Notes under the pieces: model-generated
What the model was told of the DNA's origin: nothing
The model's database searches: none
The model's input: the letters and a program-made list of their open reading frames with translations, nothing else
Part shown: positions 16,742 through 25,538 of the stretch, one piece after another
Layout of the letters: each line of letters begins with the position of its first letter
How positions within the stretch are numbered: the stretch's first letter is position 1
Position numbers and translations under genes: made by a program
Source: Acidobacteriota bacterium
Lineage (GTDB): Bacteria; Acidobacteriota; Thermoanaerobaculia; Multivoradales; Multivoraceae
Assembly (NCBI GenBank): GCA_026708285.1
Contig: JAPOVF010000026.1
Location: 1-41,200, forward strand
Direction: 5' to 3'
DNA length: 41,200 nucleotides

Positions 16742-18031
16742 CTACTCAGCCGCGGCGCTCATCATGAAGCCCATCATCATCTCGTCGGTCGATGGCTGAC
16801 CGAAGCGCACCGTGCGGTTCGAGTCGAAGCCGTACCGGGCCGCCTTGGCGGCGGAGTTGTCGTACCAGGCGGTGTACTCGATCCGGGTGCCCTTTGGAAT
16901 GCGCTTCAGCTCGTCGTAGTAGTAGACCGTCTGCCAGGAGAAGTCGAACTGAGGCACGTCGAGCAGCACCTCCGTCGTGCCGTCGGGGTAGAAGGCCTCG
17001 AAGCGCGCCGCCTTGCCGCGCATGTGCATGTGCGGCATGAGGGCGATGATGTCCGTGTCGTGACGGGCGACCGTGGAGTAGGGGCCCACCTGGTGGTTGC
17101 CGTCGTTGGGCGGAATCGCGAACGTGAAGTTCATGATCGGCCGGAGGCCCGAGCCCAGTGAGCGGGTCACGGGTTCGTCGGCGAAGACGAAGCCGATCGA
17201 CGACTGGTCCCACACGCCGGTGCCTGCTCCCGCCTCCTTGTGGTAGTGGATGTCGAAGGTCACCCGCGAGCCTTTCCTGAGCAGGAAGCCGTAGCCTTCC
17301 GGATAGCGGTTCGCGTCGCTGCCGGAGGAGACGCCGCCCATGTAGCTGCCCGCGTTCTCGGGCGACGGCGCGATCTGATCCTGGTTGGGGAACTCGGGCG
17401 GCGGTGGCAGATCGCCGTTCTCGTCGGGCGGCAGCAGGTGCAGGTTGAAGTGGTGGATGACCTCGCTGTCCGGCTTGCACTGAAAGGCGACCACCCAGCG
17501 GTCTTCGGGCAGATCCTCTTCGGTGAGGACGTAGGAGAAGGCGGCGTAGAGGTCGTCGACGTCGTCCTCGACGAAGTAGGGCTCCGGCATCGTCACGACG
17601 AGGTCGGGATCGCCGACCACCCAACCGCCCGTGCTCGGGAACTCGCGCGGCGGCGGGGCGTCCGTCGGGTCGCCGGCGGCGGCCCCGGACGTGGACCAGT
17701 TCACCAGGATCTCGATCTCGTTCGGTCCCAGCACACGTTCGTTGGCGAACGTCCCGTCATGTTGCGGGTGCGCGTCCCACGGCGGCATCTCGCGGGCGGC
17801 GACCGTGCGTGCGATCGATCGTGCCCAGGGCCGAACTTCACCGTACGTGGTCAAGGCCATCGGTGCCCTCATGCCGCCGTAGTTCGCGCCTGCGGGCCGG
17901 TGGCAGTCCTGGCAGTGCGTCTGGAGCACCGGAAGCACGTCGGCGTAGAAGGTCGGTGCGTCGCGATCGGCCGCGGCGACGGGTCCTGGAGCCAGGGCGA
18001 GGACGAGGGTAGAGAGGGCTGCGCGGTTCAT
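16742..18031 (-). CDS. Secreted cytochrome c / copper type II monooxygenase-like protein
   Basis: 429 residues. Residues 1-20 are a signal peptide. CQDCH at residues 40-44 is a c-type haem site in a short cytochrome-like domain. The rest matches copper type II ascorbate-dependent monooxygenases (PHM / dopamine beta-hydroxylase class). IHHFNLH supplies the HH pair of the CuH site and FDIHYHK a candidate third His. HMHMRGK supplies the HxH of CuM, and TDEMMMGFM its Met. So all ligand classes of both copper sites appear present. In this family copper centres hydroxylate C-H bonds using O2 and an external reductant; here the fused haem may be the electron entry. It lies between two double-hairpin elements and downstream of smc on the same strand. 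Substrate unknown. Confidence 0.8.
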   Translation of the reverse strand: MNRAALSTLVLALAPGPVAAADRDAPTFYADVLPVLQTHCQDCHRPAGANYGGMRAPMALTTYGEVRPWARSIARTVAAREMPPWDAHPQHDGTFANERVLGPNEIEILVNWSTSGAAAGDPTDAPPPREFPSTGGWVVGDPDLVVTMPEPYFVEDDVDDLYAAFSYVLTEEDLPEDRWVVAFQCKPDSEVIHHFNLHLLPPDENGDLPPPPEFPNQDQIAPSPENAGSYMGGVSSGSDANRYPEGYGFLLRKGSRVTFDIHYHKEAGAGTGVWDQSSIGFVFADEPVTRSLGSGLRPIMNFTFAIPPNDGNHQVGPYSTVARHDTDIIALMPHMHMRGKAARFEAFYPDGTTEVLLDVPQFDFSWQTVYYYDELKRIPKGTRIEYTAWYDNSAAKAARYGFDSNRTVRFGQPSTDEMMMGFMMSAAAE

Positions 18032-18071
18032 GGCGTCAGCGTACCAGCGCGGCTGGCAACGGAGTAGCGCG

Positions 18072-18111
18072 GCCGCTTCGCGGCGCGCCGAATGCCGGCC
18101 AGAAGGCCGGC
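18072..18111. repeat. Double-hairpin element, copy B
   Basis: First hairpin GCCGC-TTC-GCGGC (18072-18084), as in copy A at 16684. After nine bases comes the second hairpin GCCGGCC-AGAA-GGCCGGC (18094-18111), a perfect seven-base-pair stem with the same AGAA loop as copy A but different stem bases. It sits between the smc stop and the copper monooxygenase start on the minus strand. Confidence 0.65.
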
Positions 18112-18161
18112 GCACCCAGGCCGGCGCACCCAGGCCGGCGCACCCAGGCCGGCGCACCCAG
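18106..18161. repeat. Four perfect tandem copies of a 14-bp unit
   Basis: The unit GCCGGCGCACCCAG occurs four times without a mismatch. The first unit begins inside the 3' arm of the AGAA hairpin of copy B, so the array looks like an expansion of that arm plus its flank. It ends ten bases before the stop codon of smc. It is not CRISPR: there are no spacers. Confidence 0.9.
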
Positions 18162-18170
18162 TGGGTCGAC

Positions 18171-21100
18171 TCAGGCGGTCGCCAGTTGCTGCTCGGGGTG
18201 CATCTCGTCGACATCGACGCCGACGATCTTCGAGACGCCCCGTTCCTCCATCGTCACCCCGTAGAGCGTGCTCGCTGCCTGCATCGTCAGCTTGTTGTGG
18301 GTGATGACGAGGAACTGCGTGTCGGCCGACATCCGCTTCAGCATGTCGACGAAGCGCAGGATGTTCGCGTCGTCGAGGGGCGCGTCGACCTCGTCGAGGA
18401 TGCAGAAGGGCGAGGGCTTGGTCTGGAACAGCGCGAACAGCAGGGCGATCGCCGCCAGCGCCTTCTCGCCGCCGGACAGCAGCATGATGTTCTGCGCCCG
18501 CTTGCCCGGCGGCCGGGCGGTGATCTCGATACCGCAGTCCAGAGGGTCGTCCTCATCCATCAGGCGCATTTCCGCTTCGCCGCCGCGGAAGAGCTCCGTG
18601 AAGGTACGCCCGAAGTTCTCGTTCACTTCGCGGAAGGCGGCGACAAACCGCTGGGAGGAAGTCTTGTCGATGTCGCGGATCGTCCGCTTCAGGCTCTCGA
18701 TCGACTCCACGACGTCGTTTCGCTGCCCGGTCAGGAACTCGTGCCGCTCCTGGTGCTCGTCGTACTCGTCGGCGGCGAGAACGTTGACCGGCCCCATCCG
18801 CTCCAGCAGGGCTCGGCGCCGCCCCAGTTCCTCGGTCATCGCTTCCAGGTCGGGCACCTCTTCGGTGCCGACCGCGCGAAGTTCCAGGTCGTCCACGTCA
18901 CGCCCGAACTCCTGGTGGTAGTCCTGGCCCAGGTGCTCGGAGTCCTGCTGGAGGCCGGCCTGCCGGATCCGCAGTTTCTCGATCCGTTCGCGCAGCTCGT
19001 CGCGGCGTGCGCCCTGTTCCCGGAGTTGTGCCTCGAGCTTCCGGCCACGCTCCCGCTCGTCGTCGAGGGCCTGCTGAGCGCCGACGGCTTCATCCTGTGC
19101 ATTCGTGCGCTCGGCGAGAGCCTCGTCCAGCTCCCGGCGCGCGACGACCGTGGCGCCTTCGTGCTCGCCGATTCGCCGGCGTAGCCGCTCCGTCTCGGCG
19201 GCCCAGGCTGTGTCGGCCTCATCGAGCGATGCGATCTGGCCTTCGACGCGCTCCCGTTCGGTTCGCTCTGAGGTGGCGCGTTCTTCGATCAGGTCGAGTT
19301 GACCCTGCCGGCCGGCTCCGGCGGTGAGGCGCTCTTCGCGCTCGCTGCGGGCACGTTCGACCGCGGCGCTTGCTTCGTCGGTCGCCTGCTCCAGGTCGGC
19401 GAGCCGGGTCTCCGCGTCCTCTATCTCCTTCTCGACCCTGGACCGCCTTGCCCCTCTCGCTTCGATTTCGCCTTCCAGTGCGTCGTGTTCGACCCGTGCC
19501 GTCCGGTGCTCGGCACGGAGGGCGGCGCGCCGCTCGCCGATGTCCTCGAGACGCGCCTTCGCCACGGCGAGTTGCTCGCGAAGTTCCGCCGCCGCCCGTT
19601 CCAGGCGCTGGCCCTCCGCGGCGGCCCGGCGAATGCGCTCGCGAGCCGCATCGATTTCCCCGCCGAGGGCGGAACGCTGCTGTTCGAGTTCGTCGATCGA
19701 GCGTTCCAGGTCCTCCATCTCCCGCTGACGGCCGAGCGCGCCAAGCGCCGCCTGCTCGCCGCGCACCGTGACCCGGCCGGCCTCGATCCAGAGACGGTCC
19801 CGGCACAGGAAGGCCACGCCTGGATGGTCCGGCGCCAGACGGTCGGCATCCTCCGGACTCTCGACGAGGTAGGCGGGGGGAAGAGCGCCGCGAACTTCCT
19901 CGGCAAGTCCGAGAGCGGTGGACAGGTCGCCGACGATCGCCGGATCCTCGACCGGCGGGAAGCGCTTCGCGCCGTTGCCGTCACGCAGCAGCGTCGCCTG
20001 GAAGTCGGAACCGCCGATCGCCCGGGCGATGGCCAGGGCGTCCTCGTCGCCAGGCGTCATGACGGCACTCTGCAGTGGCCCGAGAAACAGGTCGAGGCTG
20101 TGCTCCCAGCCTTCGGGCACGGTCACCTCGTCGCCCAGGAATCGGGGTTCCGGGAGACCCAGCTCCAGCAGGGCGCGGCGAATCTCGCTTCGCCGTTCGG
20201 CGTCGCGCTGACCCAGCTCCTCGAGCACGGCCGCCCTCTTCTGCGCCTCGATGAGTTCCTCGCGGCAGGTCTCGAGTTCGGTCTGCGATCGCCTTCGGCG
20301 CTCTCGGTCCTCTTGGAGTGCGGCCGCCACCCGCCGGGCGGTCTCGGTTTCGGTGTCCAGCGCCACCTCCAGGGACTCGATCTTGGTGCGGACGGCTCCG
20401 AGCTCCACGTCGATCGCCTTGAGCGCGTCCCGGCTGCGAAGGAGGACCTCGTCCGCGCGTTCGCGGCGGTCGACCGCCTTCTCGCTGCCGATGCGTTCGC
20501 CCACCAGGCGGCTTCGCAATTCGCGCTGGTGCGCGCGGCACGCCGCGAGTTCGTCCAGGAGCACGCCCTGCCGCTTGCGGGCTTCCGCGATCGTGGCGTC
20601 GGCCTTGCCGATCCGCCGGCGATCCTCCTGGACGGCGACCAGGGCCTGCTCTCGCTTCGATTGGAGCTGCCGCCGCCGTCCGAGCAGAGCGGCCAGGCGT
20701 TCTTCAGCGGCCGAGCGGTCACGCCGCCGCCGCTCGGCGTTCCCGGCGCCGGACTCGAGTCGTTCGCCGATTTCGGCGAGCGTGTTTCGGGCACCGTCGA
20801 TCTGTGCCTGACGACCTTCGATCACCGCGAGCAGCTTCGCCTGGTGCTCGTTCGAGCGCACGGCGTCCTCGGTGCGGGCCTCGATCACCTGCTGGCAGGC
20901 GGCGAACTCCGCGTTTCCGCGGGCGAGTGCGGCCAGCACGTCGGCCTCCCGGTCCGTCTCCTGCTTCAGGGTCGCGGCCAGATCGTCCAGATCGGCCCGA
21001 AGCAGAACCCAGCGCTCCCGGAACACCGCGTCGAGCAGGTCGCGGTAGGCCTGCCTGCGCTCGCCGAAACGGCGGGCCGCGTTTGCCTGCCGCTTCAGGG

Positions 21101-21713
21101 AGCGCAGTCGACGCTCCACCTCGGCGATGATGTCGTCGAGACGGAGCAGGGCGGCGGTCGCATCCTCGAGCTTGAGCGAGGCCAGGCGCTTGCGGCTCTT
21201 GTAGCGGGTGATGCCGGCGGCTTCTTCGAGGAGCTTGCGCCGGTCCTGGGGTTTGCCCGACAGGATCATGCCGATTCGCCCCTGCTCGATCACTGAGTAG
21301 GCGCGGATGCCGAGACCCGTGTCCATCAGGATGTCGCGGACGTCCTTGAGTCGGACGACGCGATCGTTCAACCGGTACTGGGCGTCACCGCCGCGGAAGA
21401 TACGGCGACCGATCGTGATCCGGCCATCCTCCGCCTGCGGCGTGGTGCCGTCGGTGAGGAAGGTGAGGCTTACTTCCGCCATCCCCAGGGGCTTGCGCTG
21501 GTGGCTGCCGTTGAAAATGACTTCCTCCATGGAGGATCCGCGGAGGGACTTGGGGCTCTGCTCGCCCAGCACCCAGGTAACCGCCTCGGCCAGGTTGCTC
21601 TTGCCGCAGCCGTTCGGCCCGACGATCGCGGTGATGCCCGGCGCGAACCGGCTCGTGATGGGCTCGACGAAGGTCTTGAAGCCGTTGACCTCGAGACGTT
21701 CCAGTTTCAGCAT
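18171..21713 (-). CDS. smc: Chromosome segregation protein SMC
   Basis: 1180 residues, full length for bacterial SMC, the ATPase core of the condensin that organises and segregates the chromosome. The Walker A GPNGCGKS is at residues 32-39. Two long coiled-coil arms, rich in Glu, Arg, Ala and Leu, flank a hinge at about residues 515-655 (GLPEPRFLGDEVTVPEGW onward). The ABC signature LSGGEKALAA is near residue 1077 and the Walker B CILDEVDAPLDD near 1105, so both ATPase halves are complete. The partners scpA and scpB are not in the window. ATG 21713 is fixed by the conserved N-terminus MLKLERLEVNGFKTF. It is divergent from pyrR. Confidence 0.97.
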   Translation of the reverse strand: MLKLERLEVNGFKTFVEPITSRFAPGITAIVGPNGCGKSNLAEAVTWVLGEQSPKSLRGSSMEEVIFNGSHQRKPLGMAEVSLTFLTDGTTPQAEDGRITIGRRIFRGGDAQYRLNDRVVRLKDVRDILMDTGLGIRAYSVIEQGRIGMILSGKPQDRRKLLEEAAGITRYKSRKRLASLKLEDATAALLRLDDIIAEVERRLRSLKRQANAARRFGERRQAYRDLLDAVFRERWVLLRADLDDLAATLKQETDREADVLAALARGNAEFAACQQVIEARTEDAVRSNEHQAKLLAVIEGRQAQIDGARNTLAEIGERLESGAGNAERRRRDRSAAEERLAALLGRRRQLQSKREQALVAVQEDRRRIGKADATIAEARKRQGVLLDELAACRAHQRELRSRLVGERIGSEKAVDRRERADEVLLRSRDALKAIDVELGAVRTKIESLEVALDTETETARRVAAALQEDRERRRRSQTELETCREELIEAQKRAAVLEELGQRDAERRSEIRRALLELGLPEPRFLGDEVTVPEGWEHSLDLFLGPLQSAVMTPGDEDALAIARAIGGSDFQATLLRDGNGAKRFPPVEDPAIVGDLSTALGLAEEVRGALPPAYLVESPEDADRLAPDHPGVAFLCRDRLWIEAGRVTVRGEQAALGALGRQREMEDLERSIDELEQQRSALGGEIDAARERIRRAAAEGQRLERAAAELREQLAVAKARLEDIGERRAALRAEHRTARVEHDALEGEIEARGARRSRVEKEIEDAETRLADLEQATDEASAAVERARSEREERLTAGAGRQGQLDLIEERATSERTERERVEGQIASLDEADTAWAAETERLRRRIGEHEGATVVARRELDEALAERTNAQDEAVGAQQALDDERERGRKLEAQLREQGARRDELRERIEKLRIRQAGLQQDSEHLGQDYHQEFGRDVDDLELRAVGTEEVPDLEAMTEELGRRRALLERMGPVNVLAADEYDEHQERHEFLTGQRNDVVESIESLKRTIRDIDKTSSQRFVAAFREVNENFGRTFTELFRGGEAEMRLMDEDDPLDCGIEITARPPGKRAQNIMLLSGGEKALAAIALLFALFQTKPSPFCILDEVDAPLDDANILRFVDMLKRMSADTQFLVITHNKLTMQAASTLYGVTMEERGVSKIVGVDVDEMHPEQQLATA

Positions 21714-21777
21714 GAGTGCTTCGGGCAGCGGAGCGGCCTACTGCCATCGGGGAACTTAGCAGCTTTCATGCATAAGT

Positions 21778-21791
21778 CACAACTCGTTGTG
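21778..21791. promoter_or_regulatory. Palindrome between smc and pyrR
   Basis: CACAAC-TC-GTTGTG, a perfect 6-2-6 inverted repeat in the 143-bp region between the divergent smc and pyrR starts. A second CACAAC follows at 21810-21815, next to an AT-rich ATATAG. The architecture is that of a dimeric regulator site, but no matching regulator is identified. No convincing -35/-10 pair was found for either gene, although TACGCT at 21842-21847 is a possible -10 for pyrR. Confidence 0.4.
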
Positions 21792-21856
21792 TCGCGTTCG
21801 TCGGCTTTCCACAACATATAGCGCGAGCCGCTGACGGCTGATACGCTCCCGCGCCA

Positions 21857-22407
21857 GTGGCCGAACTGACCGTCAAGAGGACTCTGTTCGATGCCCGCCA
21901 GATGGCGCGAATGATGCGCCGGATGGCCGCGGAACTCGTCGAGCGGGCCGGCGGCACGGACACGTTGATGCTGGTCGGCGTGCGCACCCGCGGAGTTCCG
22001 CTGGCCGACTTCGTAGCGGCCGAGATCGTGCGTACCGAGGGCGTCGAGTTGCCGGTTGGCATCCTCGACATCACGCTCTACCGCGACGACCTTTCGACGA
22101 TCGCGCCGCAACCCGTGGTCAAGGAAAGCGTGCTGCCGGTGCCGATCGAGGACAGGATCGTCGTGCTCTGCGACGACGTGCTCTTCAGCGGCCGCACGAT
22201 CCGCGCCGCGATGGACGCGCTGATGGACTACGGCCGGCCGAAAGCGATCCGGCTCGCGGTGCTGATCGACCGCGGCCACCGCGAGCTGCCGATCCACGCG
22301 GACTGCATCGGCGAAACCGTGCAGACGACGGACACCGAAGTGATCAAGGTCTCCTACGCCGCCACCGACGACGGCAAGGAGATGGTCGAACTCCTCGAGC
22401 GCGAAGG

Positions 22408-22411
<4 letters not shown>
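21857..22411 (+). CDS. pyrR: Bifunctional pyr operon regulator / uracil phosphoribosyltransferase
   Basis: 184 residues, normal PyrR length. The PRPP-binding motif is [22 protein letters not shown], and the N-terminal part ([21 protein letters not shown], then [12 protein letters not shown]) matches the PyrR family. In known cases PyrR binds nascent pyr mRNA in response to UMP and promotes attenuation, and it has weak uracil phosphoribosyltransferase activity. It is the first gene of pyrR-pyrB-pyrC. The GTG start at 21857 is inferred from alignment of the N-terminus. I saw no clear attenuator upstream, so control may be different here. Its TGA overlaps the pyrB GTG. Confidence 0.93.
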
Positions 22412-23355
<944 letters not shown>

Positions 23356-23356
23356 C

Positions 23357-24646
23357 GTGACCGCGGCCCTGGTGATCCGGGAGGGCCGGGTCGTGGACCC
23401 GAGCCAGGAACTCGACGGACCTGCCGACGTGTTGATCGAGGACGGTGCGGTCACGGTGTGCGGTCCGGGGGTGGAGACGCCGGAAGGCGCGGAGGAAGTG
23501 GATGCCTCCGGCCTGGTCGTCGCGCCGGGGTTCATCGACATGCACGTCCACCTGCGGGAGCCGGGCCAGGAGTACAAGGAGACGATCGAGAGCGGCACGC
23601 GCGCGGCCGCCGCGGGGGGCTTCGTCGCGGTTGCCTGCATGCCGAACACCGAGCCGGTGAACGACGATCCCTCAGTCTCCGAGTTCATTCTCCGCCAGGC
23701 AGAACGGGCGGGTTGGGCCCGCGTGTACCCGATCTCGGCGGTGAGCAGGGGCCTCGAAGGCCGGGAACTGGCCGAGTTCGGAGCCCAGCGCCGGGCCGGT
23801 GCCGTGGCGGTGTCGGACGACGGCCGGCCGGTCTGGAACGCGGCTCTCATGCGACAGGCGCTCCGCTATGCGCGGCACTTCGATCTGCCGGTGATCCAGC
23901 ATGCGGAGGAACTCGAACTCTCGGGCGACGGGGTGATGCACGAGGGTGCGTTTTCGACCCGGCTGGGGGTCGAGGGGATTCCCGGCGCCGCCGACGACGT
24001 GATGGTCGGGCGCGACCTGATCCTGGCCGCCGATACGGGCGGCCGCTACCACCTGGCCCACATGTCGACCGCCCGCAGCCTCGAGTTGATACGGCGAGCG
24101 AAGGCGGACGGTTGCCGGGTCACGGGCGAGGTCTCGGCCCATCATCTGCTGCTCTGTGACGAGGATGTCTTCGAATCCGGCCTCGACCCGGACTTCAAGA
24201 TGCACCCGCCGCTGCGCAGCGCCTCCGACCGCGACGCCCTGGTCGCCGGCATCGTGGACGGCTCGATCGACGCGATCGCGAGCGATCACGCGCCCCATCA
24301 TCCGGACGAGAAGGAGCTCGACTTCGTGGCGGCGCCGAACGGCGTGGTGGGGCTCGAGACGACGCTCAGCCTGTGCCTGGACCGGCTCGTGGGATCTGGC
24401 GTGATCGATCTGCCGCGGCTGGTCGAGTTGCTCTCGGTGGCGCCGGCGCGGATTCTCGGCGTTCCGGGCGGCAGCCTTGCTCCGGGCTCACCCGGCGACG
24501 TGACGTTGATCGATCTCGACCGCGAAGTCGCGGTCGAACCGGCCGCCTTTCGGAGCAAGTCGCGCAACACGCCCTTCGCGCATTGGAAGCTGCGCGGCGC
24601 TCCGGCCGGCACGATCGTCGGCGGCCGGCCGATCGAGTTGCCGTAG
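23357..24646 (+). CDS. pyrC: Dihydroorotase
   Basis: 429 residues, the long type I class. It cyclises carbamoyl-aspartate to dihydroorotate. Metal ligands are visible as HVHLREPG (H63, H65), VIQHAEE and HLAHMST, and the catalytic Asp in ASDHAPHHPDEK. The substrate-binding NTEPVND follows the usual spacing. The C-terminal PFAHWKLRGAPAGTIVGG is family-typical. The GTG start at 23357 lies one base after the pyrB stop. It is the last gene of pyrRBC and converges on the SDR at 24671, with 24 bases between stops. Confidence 0.95.
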   Translation: MTAALVIREGRVVDPSQELDGPADVLIEDGAVTVCGPGVETPEGAEEVDASGLVVAPGFIDMHVHLREPGQEYKETIESGTRAAAAGGFVAVACMPNTEPVNDDPSVSEFILRQAERAGWARVYPISAVSRGLEGRELAEFGAQRRAGAVAVSDDGRPVWNAALMRQALRYARHFDLPVIQHAEELELSGDGVMHEGAFSTRLGVEGIPGAADDVMVGRDLILAADTGGRYHLAHMSTARSLELIRRAKADGCRVTGEVSAHHLLLCDEDVFESGLDPDFKMHPPLRSASDRDALVAGIVDGSIDAIASDHAPHHPDEKELDFVAAPNGVVGLETTLSLCLDRLVGSGVIDLPRLVELLSVAPARILGVPGGSLAPGSPGDVTLIDLDREVAVEPAAFRSKSRNTPFAHWKLRGAPAGTIVGGRPIELP

Positions 24647-24670
24647 CCTGGCGGCCCCGGCGATCCGTCG

Positions 24671-25477
24671 TCAGCCGATGCTGCGGCCTCCGTCGACGTC
24701 GAGGCAGACGCCGGTGAGGAAGGCGGCGTCGTCGGAGGCGAGATAGGCGACCGCGGCGGCGACGTCCTCCGGTTCGGCGAGCCGGCCGAGCGGGATCGTC
24801 GCCTCGAGGACCTCGCGTCCCTTCTCGCCCAGCGGCCGGCCACCGGACGGCCCCTTCATGAAGTCCGTGTCGGCGGCGACCGGGTTGACCGCGTTGACCC
24901 GAATGCCGTGCGGAGCGAGTTCCGAGGCCAGGCCCCGTGTCAGCGTGACGACGGCCCCCTTCGTCGCGTTGTAGGCGGTCAGGCGCGGGCGCGGACGAAC
25001 CGCGCCAATCGAGGCGGTGTTCACGATCACGCCGCCCCCGCGTTCGAGCAGTCGCGGCACGCCATGCACCGCGCCCAGATAGACGCTCTTGACGTTGACC
25101 TCGAAGATGCGGTCGTAGTCCGTCTCGGGCAGTTCCCAGAGCGGCTTCGCCCGGTGGCAGTAGCCCGCGTTGTTCACCAGGATGTCGATCCCGCCGAACG
25201 CGCCGCAGGTCCGCTCCATCAGCCGTCGCAGGTCGTCGTCCTGCGAGACGTCGACGGTTTCGAAGAGGACTCTTGCACCGCGTTTGGCGAGTTGTGCCGT
25301 CGTCCGTTTCCCGTTGGATGAGTCGATGTCAGCGAGCGCCACGGCGGCACCCTCGCGGGCGAGTCGTCGAGCGATCGCCCGGCCGAAGCCGCCCGCGGCA
25401 CCGGTCACGACGGCGACCTTGCCGGCGAAGCGGCCGTTCGTGTGCGCGACGTCGTAGCTGCTCTTCGAATCGTCCAT
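24671..25477 (-). CDS. Short-chain dehydrogenase/reductase
   Basis: 268 residues, a classical SDR. The cofactor loop is VVTGAAGGFGRAIA (TGxxxGxG); DIDSSNGKR at the end of beta2 starts with an acidic residue, favouring NAD(H). NNAG is present, the catalytic Ser lies in VNTASIGAV and YNATK supplies the YxxxK pair. The C-terminal FLTGVCLDVDGG is typical of the FabG-like branch. GGGAG nine bases before the ATG supports the start. It is divergent from the TcuA-like flavoprotein across 61 bases, which suggests a shared promoter region. Substrate unknown. Confidence 0.9.
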   Translation of the reverse strand: MDDSKSSYDVAHTNGRFAGKVAVVTGAAGGFGRAIARRLAREGAAVALADIDSSNGKRTTAQLAKRGARVLFETVDVSQDDDLRRLMERTCGAFGGIDILVNNAGYCHRAKPLWELPETDYDRIFEVNVKSVYLGAVHGVPRLLERGGGVIVNTASIGAVRPRPRLTAYNATKGAVVTLTRGLASELAPHGIRVNAVNPVAADTDFMKGPSGGRPLGEKGREVLEATIPLGRLAEPEDVAAAVAYLASDDAAFLTGVCLDVDGGRSIG

Positions 25478-25538
25478 GCTGCGAGTCTCCCTGAGTAGGC
25501 GGGCTACGCTACCTGTCCGCGCCGGGCGCGGCGAGATC

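Noticed and set aside
18106-18161. CRISPR array
   Set aside because: The 14-bp units are directly adjacent, with no spacers and no cas genes.
19299-21296. Long plus-strand open frame antisense to smc
   Set aside because: No recognisable motif; the minus strand encodes a full SMC with Walker A, hinge, signature and Walker B.
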